Under the pieces are notes generated by a model. It worked only from the letters and a program-made list of their open reading frames with translations, did not search any database and was not told the DNA's origin. 64,000 bases of DNA, taken from contig JAKCPI010000966.1 in the NCBI GenBank assembly GCA_023213315.1, positions 241,270 to 305,269 of the forward strand, given 5' to 3'. Within the stretch, counting starts at the first letter, position 1. Every line of letters begins with the position of its first letter. Both the position numbers and the translations under genes were made by a program. The stretch comes from Euborellia annulipes. Taxonomy: Eukaryota; Arthropoda; Insecta; Dermaptera; Anisolabididae. Below, in pieces: positions 55,740-64,000 of this stretch.

Positions 55740-56650
55740 ATATTATTACATATGATCTCAGATGTTTCTAGGTGTACCAAAAAGTGTGTGATGGTTTAAA
55801 TATTTAGGCTATATATTAAAATTAGAAATTTTTTTTAATTAATAAATTTAACTATTAATTTCATAAACGAATGTGAATTATTATTCTTTTAAATAAACTT
55901 TTAATTTTATTCGTTTTTATTTTTTTCCCCTGTTTGAAATGATTTTTTTTCTTTTACTTTTTTTATTGTTTTTTTTTTTTTTTCATTCGTTAGAACTTTC
56001 TTTTCAGGTCCTTCATAAAACAGTGACCGTTTATTGTAAACGTCTGATATATAGGCTTATTTATGCTAATTCATTTCATAAATAAATGGCTTTATAAAAT
56101 ATTGAAACTATGAAAGTTTTCATTTATTCCCCAGATGAAATGACGTATTTTTAGTTTTAATTTTTTTCACCACTGGACAGATTGGCTATAGACTATATAT
56201 TTTTTTTTGGCAGGGATTTTCTGTTCTAAACTGACGGTTTGTTGGTTATCTATGCCTCAGGCACCCCTGAGTGCAGCTGCCGCTTTCCGTTACACACCAA
56301 CACATGCGTACATACACACACAACACTTGTTGCTTGTTCTTGATACCAGGCGAACGTCTTTTCAAGTTCAGCTGTTTATATGATTCACAGATTGCGAATT
56401 GATTTTAAATAGCAAAAAGAATTGCATACATATAAACAGGTGAACCATAAAATTGTGGTTTTAGCTAGGTGTAATGAATATATTCATCTTTTACAATAAT
56501 AATTATTCAACAAAAAAAAGAGTGGTAGAAAATATATCAATGTGTAAATTATTTGTATTTAGGCCTAATTAATGAATTATTAAGTTAAAAAAAAATATTG
56601 GCTACAGTCTATGAGTATACTGTAGATAATAAAAATATTAATATATTTAA
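55740..56650. other. AT-rich DNA with T-rich tracts
   Basis: A long pyrimidine tract at 55915-56006 ends TTTTCAGGTCCTTC and could act as a plus-strand acceptor, but no open exon with a donor follows. A C-rich unique patch lies at 56240-56340. Confidence 0.35.
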
Positions 56651-56651
56651 G

Positions 56652-57273
56652 GAATATTCGAAGAATCAAAATGATCTTTGATGGACCAACATTTCATCAT
56701 TTTATGGGTAGATATTTCTACCCTCATAACGTCTGGTCAGCTTCACAAAATATAAATATTAATATGTGATGCGGAAAGTGAAAAGGGACCTCTTGTTGAA
56801 CATTTTACAAATTGAGTTATTGATATCTTAATGTAGAGGATAATTTCTTGAACATTTTAAGACCAACTAAAAAAGTTACAGCCCATCAAAGTTATAGATA
56901 TAAAAAAACGGGATTTTGAGAAAAATGCATTTAAACGTGAAAAACTATTTGTTTAAGCTTACTAAATCAATTATTTTGTAATTTTTATCGAATTTTCATA
57001 GTCAAAATTACCGAATAAACTTGCATAGGAAATTTTGAAGATCGCATTCAATCGAAACCCAAAAATCGATATTTTTGATCTAATTCTACTAAAATGCCCG
57101 TACCGATAATATTATTTCGCCGACAAGAGGTCCCTTCTCACTTTCTTTATCACATATGAGCGAGTATTTCGTTTGCAAAATTGAAGATAATTAGACATTT
57201 TGACGTCGAAAAATAAAATGATATGATATTGGTCCATCAAATGCTAGCTGGCAGTTTGATTCTTCGAATATTC
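56652..57273. mobile_element. 620-bp TIR element with multi-block inverted arms
   Basis: The terminal repeat GAATATTCGAAGAATC is inverted at 57258-57273. Inner inverted pairs are TTTGATGGACCAA (56677-56689 / 57229-57241) and GAAAGTGAAAAGGGACCTC (56774 on / 57123-57145). The interior is AT-rich without an ORF. No clear TSD, and no second copy in the window. Confidence 0.75.
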
Positions 57274-58815
57274 ATTATATATATATTTATATTATCCAGT
57301 AATACTTTTCAATTTATATTGGGTACGAATTGGTTTAAATAAATATGGATAGAGTCATCAAACAGGCCAAATTAAGTAGAATAAATCATCCCAGAAACAA
57401 TTTCTTATCTAGGGGAAGTAGATTCGCTTTCCAGTCTATATAAACATTGAATTTTTTAGAATATGTATCCACAATGTTCAAGATAATGTCTTTATGTCTT
57501 TATTAACAACATGTTAAAAAGAGTGAATTTTTGTGAATGCTACGTGTTATTGTTATTTGAAACGTAATTGAAACGAAGTAAAAATTCTTTTGTCTCATTT
57601 CATTTGCTAACTCGTTTGCTCCATTTTGCAATAATTTTTTTTCCCTACCCTTGCGATTTGTTATGGAGACCACGAACAACTTCAACGTGAGGTTCATTCA
57701 CTTGCTGTATAAGGGCTGAGAAACAGAGATGGAGAATCCTCCATCCAACTCTCTGGGAATCGAGGGCTCGGATACTTAAAATGGCGCCGGGAATGAATCA
57801 TATACTCGATTTCCAGGTGCACACTTAGCGATTCTCACATTTATAAATGATCCATTAAGATATTAATAATATTAGCAAGGAAAAAAAACTTCACAAGTCT
57901 TTCATTCTGAAAAGACGGAATAACATAACAAAAAAGTAAAACAGGTAAGTTCAAAGAGCATGTATTAATAAAGACTAGATTATTCTTGGAAATCACAAGA
58001 ACCAGGTAATTAGTCGGAGTGATCACATTACTTATCTTAAATTTTAAATCTTATATGATGAAACCTATTCAAGATCTGATTTTATGAGTATTTAGGCTTA
58101 ATAAAAACTATCTAAAAATTAAGAAATAATTATATAAAGTATAAAAGATATAATCAATATAATTAATGTCCTTTTTAAATGATAAATAGATTAAAATTTA
58201 TAAAGACTAATTTTGACTGATTGCTTTCCATTTAATTTAATTCAAAAGCTCTTAATTCAATGTTTATTATAATATGCTAAAAAATCGAATTTCTTGAGAT
58301 TTTTTTACTTTGCACCCCTTTATAAAATATTTTTCTATCCCTTTATAACGCAAAGGCCAAATTTTACATTAAAAAGCATAATATGACCTTTATGTTAATC
58401 TCTTGCCTAAGAATTCTTTCACTTTGTAAATTTACAATTTTTTCATTTGTTATTTTAAATATTATCATCATTGTTGTTAATAGAATTTTTTTCTTAGTTC
58501 AGCCCTAGTAACCCACTAGAAAACAAATTTTATAAGAAACTCTTGAGGAATTTTCTAACTAATACAATATCTATATACAAAATATCAATAATATTGATAT
58601 GATAAATGAATAAATACTTATTGCTTTACTTAATTATTACTAACAATTAACATGTAGATGCAAAGAATAAATATAATCAAATAGAAATGACGAAATGGAA
58701 ATGACGTTAAAAATGGATGTGTGAATTTTTAACATAGCGTATTTTTTTTTCAAATTCTTTATTATAAATATAAACAAGTAATTAAATTGTTTTTTGGAAC
58801 TTAAATATCATTAAG
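57274..58815. other. AT-rich DNA without recognised features
   Basis: A less AT-rich patch at 57650-57840 includes GATTTCCAGGTGCACAC. A perfect-looking donor string ACAGGTAAGTT at 57941-57951 lacks an upstream exon. No mobile element was supported. Confidence 0.35.
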
Positions 58816-58817
58816 TA

Positions 58818-58870
58818 AAATATGCCTGGACCTCCTCAAATATCTATTATATTTAACTTAAAAAAAAAAT
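58818..58870 (+). repeat. SINE-A fragment
   Basis: ATATGCCTGGACCTCCTCAA followed by an AT stretch matches the internal block of SINE-A at 55368. Very short. Confidence 0.45.
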
Positions 58871-59159
58871 CATTAAATCAGTCTGCTTACTCAAAATGTT
58901 ATTAATGGTGTCTGTTAATTATTACCTAAAATTAAAAATATAATAATTATATATATATATATATATACCAGGTATACACGGTATATTATACAGTAAAATT
59001 TTTTTTCAATAACAAATCACCCTACAAAAATAATTATAAAGTAAGTAAAGAATAAGACAATAAAAGTGAGGCACTTTTTCCGTTAGTTTCAAGATTGTTA
59101 TAATACAAATTCTCATTTATATAATAATATTGCAATAATATTAAATTAATTTTTTATTT

Positions 59160-59480
59160 TGAAAAGTAAAACGTATCCCATTGATTGCGGAAGTGAAGTG
59201 TCTAATTGGATTGCACTGAGAATCGGCCGAGGGGAGCAGGGGAGCCTGCTTCTGGGATTCCCGCTCGAGGCGGACTCTCTAGAGAGCTTGGTCTCTCGGT
59301 CAGAAAGGCAATGGTGACCCAAATAGACAACTAATTACGATTGGGAATAATTGGCTGAGTGGGGAGAGAAGGTCAGAGGCGCGTGGCCTAAACCAAAAAC
59401 ACTGCACAATTGGTCAGACAATTAAAACCAATGAGAAGAGGGGCAGCCATATTGCATGCTAATGGGGATTTATGGAATGT
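59160..59480. promoter_or_regulatory. Candidate regulatory islet
   Basis: A unique, clearly GC-richer island containing TCGGCCGAGGGGAGCAGGGG, CTCTAGAGAG, repeated CCAAT/ATTGG motifs (about 59335-59440) and CCATATTGCATGCTAATGG. No coding signal. Confidence 0.3.
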
Positions 59481-59677
59481 TGGGATAGAGAATGAGACAA
59501 ACGGAAGTTTAAAAAAAAAAGGATTAAAATCAAAAAATTTAGAATAATAGATTCGATTAATTCTTGGGTCTAATTTTTTAATACCTCAAAGACCAAAAAA
59601 TTTGTAGACTTTGACTTTAATATGAAACATAAAAGAGTGTCATAATTTTTATTTCTTAAATTTTAATTTTAATTTTA

Positions 59678-59722
59678 CGCCGACCCCGCACCCCGGGATT
59701 AAGGCGAAGAAAGAAGAAGATT
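59678..59722 (+). mobile_element. 45-bp retrotransposon stub with TSD
   Basis: CGCCGACCCCGCACCCCGGG and AAGGCGAAGAAAGAAGAAGA lie between ATTTTAATTTTA (59666-59677) and ATTTTAATTTTTA (59723-59735). The sequence aligns with the stub at 10180-10230. Confidence 0.65.
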
Positions 59723-59735
59723 ATTTTAATTTTTA

Positions 59736-60585
59736 TGTTCATTTTAGCTCACGTAACTGAGCATTATCTAATTAAAGTCGAAACGTTTCAGGCAATATGA
59801 GTTTTATTTTGGTAGAGATTTTGATTGATTTCTCTAACACAATTTTGAAAAAAAAACTTTTACAAATAAAGAAATTTCTGTGTGTCGAACCTATACTTTT
59901 TCCAGAAACAAAAATTGTAATCCTCATTCATGTTACAGATTTTGTCTTTAAAATATCTAATTTTTTAATTTAATCATGCATTTAGTTATATTTTTATAGT
60001 GAATTCATCAGATTATAAATTAATAATAATTAAAAAGTATATGTAAATTCAATAATATTATTCTATCAACAGTAAAAATAAAATTATAATTAAATGAGAA
60101 GAAAACTATTTTCTCTAATGAATTTAAAAAAATGAAAGCTTGTGAAAAAAATTGCGGGGGGAGGGTTACAAAGCTTCTAAAAGAGAAAATTAATTCATTA
60201 TAAAAAAAAAAATATTTTATCCGGAAGAAAATTATTCTATGATAAGAACCAATTCAATTTAAATAAGTGAAAAATGTCAATTCAGGGCCTAGTTCCAGCA
60301 GCTATTTTTATCCAATTAATTTATCAATTTATAGTTTATTTACCGACATTCCCGAAATCCTGTTTATTGAAATAATGCCAAAGTATTTGATCCACCCTAT
60401 TTTCTTTATGTTCTGCATGCAAATTTTTACAGATAACGTCATATGAATGCATTTTTTTTTTTCAAACATGTCTGATTTAGTTATTTTTCTTAAATTCTGA
60501 TTTAGTTCCTAGTGTAGAAAAATTCCTGTTATGCAAATTTTATATTTTTTTTTTCTAATTTTTAATCTTTGATTTATGAGATGGG
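59736..60585. other. AT-rich DNA upstream of the satellite
   Basis: A GTCGAAACGTTTCAGG motif at about 59778 resembles the GAAACGTY end of the hammerhead-like set without a good core. Nothing else was supported. Confidence 0.35.
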
Positions 60586-60689
60586 CAGTGGCGTACCGAG
60601 GGGGGGGCGAGGGGGGCGGTCCGCCCCAGGCCCCGAGCCGGCATAGGCCCCCATATATTTATAAAAAAAAAAATTTAATGAAAATTTCC
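60586..60689 (+). mobile_element. hAT-like MITE left terminus leading into the satellite
   Basis: CAGTGGCGTACCGAGGGGGG begins at 60586, followed by GC-rich CGGTCCGCCCCAGGCCCCG, GGCATAGGCCCCCATATATT and an A-run that joins the first satellite unit. The start CAGNGGCGTA is shared with the MITE at 5452. The 8 bp before it are GAGATGGG, the expected TSD if the right end lies beyond the window. Confidence 0.7.
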
Positions 60690-63600
60690 CTTTGAAAGGC
60701 CCCGGGGCCCTCAGGGCTCAAGTAAAAATGGGAAAATTTAGATAAAAAAAAGAAAATTTAATGAAAATTTCTCTTTGAGAGGCCCCGGGGCCCTCAGGGC
60801 TCAAGTAAAAATAAAATTTAATGAAAATTTCTCTTTGAGAGGCCCCGGGGCCCTCAGGGCTCAAGTAAAAATGGGAAAATTTAGATAAAAAAAAGAAAAT
60901 TTAATGAAAATTTCTCTTTGAGAGGCCCCGGGGCCCTCAGGGCTCAAGTAAAAATAAAATTTAATGAAAATTTCTCTTTGAGAGGCCCCGGGGCCCTCAG
61001 GGCTCAAGTAAAAATGGGAAAATTTAGATAAAAAAAAGAAAATTTAATGAAAATTTCCCTTTGAGAGGCCCCGGGGCCCTCAGGGCTCAAGTAAAAATGG
61101 GAAAATTTAGATAAAAAAAAGAAAATTTAATGAAAATTTCCCTTTGAGAGGCCCCGGGGCCCTCAGGGCTCAAGTAAAAATGGGAAAATTTAGATAAAAA
61201 AAAGAAAATTTAATGAAAATTTCTCTTTGAGAGGCCCCGGGGCCCTCAGGGCTCAAGTAAAAATGGGAAAATTTAGATAAAAAAAAAACAAAATTTAATG
61301 AAAATTTCTCTTTGAGAGGCCCCGGGGCCCTCAGGGCTCAAGTAAAAATGGGAAAATTTAGATAAAAAAAAACAAAATTTAATGAAAATTTCTCTTTGAG
61401 AGGCCCCGGGGCCCTCAGGGCTCAAGTAAAAACAAAATTTAATGAAAATTTCTCTTTGAGAGGCCCCGGGGCCCTCAGGGCTCAAGAGAAAATAGGAAAA
61501 TTTAGATAAAAAAAACAAAATTTAATGAAAATTTCCCTTTGAGAGGCCCCGGGGCCCTCAGGGCTCAAGTAAAAATGGGAAAATTTAGATAAAAAAAAAA
61601 ATTTAATGAAAATTTCTCTTTGAGAGGCCCCGGGGCCCTCAGGGCTCAAGTAAAAACAAAATTTAATGAAAATTTCTCTTTGAGAGGCCCCGGGGCCCTC
61701 AGGGCTCAAGAGAAAATAGGAAAATTTAGATAAAAAAAACAAAATTTAATGAAAATTTCTCTTTGAGAGGCCCCGGGGCCCTCAGGGCTCAAGTAAAAAC
61801 AAAATTTAATGAAAATTTCTCTTTGAGAGGCCCCGGGGCCCTCAGGGCTCAAGTAAAAATGGGAAAATTTAGATAAAAAAAAACAAAATTTAATGAAAAT
61901 TTCTCTTTGAGAGGCCCCGGGGCCCTCAGGGCTCAAGTAAAAATGGGAAAATTTAGATAAAAAAAAAAAATTTAATGAAAATTTCTCTTTGAGAGGCCCC
62001 GGGGCCCTCAGGGCTCAAGAGAAAATAGGAAAATTTAGATAAAAAAAACAAAATTTAATGAAAATTTCTCTTTGAGAGGCCCCGGGGCCCTCAGGGCTCA
62101 AGTAAAAACAAAATTTAATGAAAATTTCTCTTTGAGAGGCCCCGGGGCCCTCAGGGCTCAAGTAAAAATGGGAAAATTTAGATAAAAAAAAACAAAATTT
62201 AATGAAAATTTCTCTTTGAGAGGCCCCGGGGCCCCGGGCTGGAGGCCCCGGGGCCCTCAGGGCTCAAGTAAAAATGGGAAAATTTAGATAAAAAAAAAAA
62301 ATTTAATGAAAATTTCTCTTTGAGAGGCCCCGGGGCCCTCAGGGCTCAAGTAAAAACAAAATTTAATGAAAATTTCTCTTTGAGAGGCCCCGGGGCCCTC
62401 AGGGCTCAAGAGAAAATAGGAAAATTTAGATAAAAAAAACAAAATTTAATGAAAATTTCTCTTTGAGAGGCCCCGGGGCCCTCAGGGCTCAAGTAAAAAC
62501 AAAATTTAATGAAAATTTCTCTTTGAGAGGCCCCGGGGCCCTCAGGGCTCAAGTAAAAACAAAATTTAATGAAAATTTCTCTTTGAGAGGCCCCGGGGCC
62601 CTCAGGGCTCAAGTAAAAACAAAATTTAATGAAAATTTCTCTTTGAGAGGCCCCGGGGCCCTCAGGGCTCAAGTAAAAACAAAATTTAATGAAAATTTCT
62701 CTTTGAGAGGCCCCGGGGCCCTCAGGGCTCAAGTAAAAATGGGAAAATTTAGATAAAAAAAAGAAAATTTAATGAAAATTTCTCTTTGAGAGGCCCCGGG
62801 GCCCTCAGGGCTCAAGTAAAAACAAAATTTAATGAAAATTTCTCTTTGAGAGGCCCCGGGGCCCTCAGGGCTCAAGTAAAAATGGGAAAATTTAGATAAA
62901 AAAAAACAAAATTTAATGAAAATTTCTCTTTGAGAGGCCCCGGGGCCCTCAGGGCTCAAGTAAAAACAAAATTTAATGAAAATTTCTCTTTGAGAGGCCC
63001 CGGGGCCCTCAGGGCTCAAGTAAAAACAAAATTTAATGAAAATTTCTCTTTGAGAGGCCCCGGGGCCCTCAGGGCTCAAGTAAAAATGGGAAAATTTAGA
63101 TAAAAAAAAACAAAATTTAATGAAAATTTCTCTTTGAGAGGCCCGGGGCCCTCAGGGCTCAAGTAAAAACAAAATTTAATGAAAATTTCTCTTTGAGAGG
63201 CCCCGGGGCCCTCAGGACTCAAGAGAAAATAGGAAAATTTAGATAAAAAAAAACAAAATTTAATGAAAATTTCTCTTTGAGAGGCCCCGGGGCCCTCAGG
63301 GCTCAAGTAAAAACAAAATTTAATGAAAATTTCTCTTTGAGAGAATTTATAAAATTTCTTTGAGAGGCCCCGGGCCCTCAGGGCTCAAGTAAAAACAAAA
63401 TTTAATGAAAATTTCTCTTTGAGAGGCCCCGGGGCCCTCAGGGCTCAAGTAAAAACAAAATTTAATGAAAATTTCTCTTTGAGAGGCCCCGGGGCCCTCA
63501 GGGCTCAAGTAAAAACAAAATTTAATGAAAATTTCTCTTTGAGAGGCCCCGGGGCCCTCAGGGCTCAAGTAAAAATGGGAAAATTTAGATAAAAAAAAAG

Positions 63601-64000
63601 AAAATTTAATGAAAATTTCTCTTTGAGAGGCCCCGGGGCCCTCAGGGCTCAAGTAAAAACAAAATTTAATGAAAATTTCTCTTTGAGAGGCCCCGGGGCC
63701 CTCAGGGCTCAAGTAAAAATGGGAAAATTTAGATAAAAAAAAACAAAATTTAATGAAAATTTCTCTTTGAGAGGCCCGGGGCCCTCAGGGCTCAAGTAAA
63801 AACAAAATTTAATGAAAATTTCTCTTTGAGAGGCCCCGGGGCCCTCAGGGCTCAAGTAAAAACAAAATTTAATGAAAATTTCTCTTTGAGAGGCCCCCGG
63901 GGCCCTCAGGGCTCAAGTAAAATGGGAAAATTTAGATAAAAAAAAACAAAATTTAATGAAAATTTCTCTTTGAGAGGCCCCGGGCCCCTCAGGGCTCAAG
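60690..64000 (+). repeat. 60/83-bp tandem satellite array, open at window end
   Basis: Counting CTTTGA(G/A) unit starts gives 47 starts and 46 complete intervals. There are 22 short units of 59-60 bp, 23 long units of mostly 81-85 bp (one of 104 bp with a 22-bp internal duplication at about 62221), and one 23-bp stub at 63335. Each unit has CTTTGAGAGG, the palindromic core GGCCCCGGGGCC and CTCAGGGCTCAAG, an imperfect ~33-bp dyad. Long units add TGGGAAAATTTAGATAAAA. A variant linker (AGAGAAAATAGG) marks a long-short-variant trimer repeated at about 61310-61761. Because 60 is divisible by 3, both strands stay open over short units; this is not evidence of coding. Confidence 0.97.

Larger units (their letters stand above)
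42750..64000 (-). other. Presumed intron upstream of the EGF-type exon
   Basis: The acceptor at 42750-42751 implies an intron extending to higher coordinates on the minus strand. No upstream exon was recognised up to the window end. The interval carries C-family, hAT-like, SINE and TIR elements and ends in a tandem array. Confidence 0.4.

Noticed and set aside
57935..57955. Consensus donor ACAGGTAAGTT on the plus strand
   Set aside because: No polypyrimidine acceptor or open exon precedes it, and it is not a ratchet site because the upstream sequence is A-rich.
61273..63712. Multiple ORFs of 76-121 codons encoding repeated 20-residue units on the minus strand (and one on the plus strand)
   Set aside because: They arise because the 60-bp unit is a multiple of three. 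They break at every 83-bp unit or linker variant and are open on both strands.
60690..64000. CRISPR-like array of regular repeats
   Set aside because: Units are contiguous tandem repeats with no unique spacers, and the context is eukaryotic.

Overview
This looks like a strongly AT-rich (roughly 70% A+T by eye) animal nuclear window, probably from an invertebrate. There are no operons, no long ORFs and no bacterial-type genes. It has animal-type splice signals, an EGF-type exon, tRNA- and 5S-derived SINEs, many hAT-like MITEs with 8-bp target duplications, and long A/T runs. I cannot name the species.

The only coding sequence I can support is one 79-bp exon on the minus strand (42671-42749). 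It encodes the N-terminal half of an EGF-like domain and has a good acceptor and a GTGAGT donor. The rest reads as intron or intergenic DNA. On the same strand, 38 kb downstream of that exon, a polypyrimidine-CAG acceptor is fused directly to a GTGAGT donor (4497-4535). This is the signature of a recursive (zero-nucleotide-exon) splice site in a giant intron. If both calls hold, at least 1-42670 is one intron of an EGF-repeat gene.

Region by region: 0-10 kb has SINE relics, a C-family element split by a hAT-like MITE, and hammerhead-like motifs. 10-20 kb has a 51-bp retrotransposon stub, hAT-like and Tigger-like MITEs, and a ~900-bp foldback element. 20-36 kb has nested hAT-like elements, two copies of a long-TIR family (D), and many SINE-A and SINE-B copies. 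36-42 kb has unique, slightly GC-richer islets and a CpG-rich GAC/GTC palindrome. 42-56 kb has the EGF exon, the best full-length C element, and nested hAT-like MITEs. 56-60 kb has a 620-bp TIR element and a second retrotransposon stub. 60.6-64 kb is a homogeneous 60/83-bp tandem array running off the window.

The most interesting observation is that the terminal satellite appears to be an internal segment of a hAT-like MITE that has been amplified. A MITE at 5452-5798 carries two diverged copies of the same unit between its TIRs. The big array begins right after a MITE-type left terminus at 60586. A second theme is that three SINE families with unrelated heads (tRNA-like A, tRNA-like B, 5S-like) end in the same ~30-bp tail, suggesting one LINE partner or tail exchange. 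Many insertions are nested, so the window also preserves a relative chronology.
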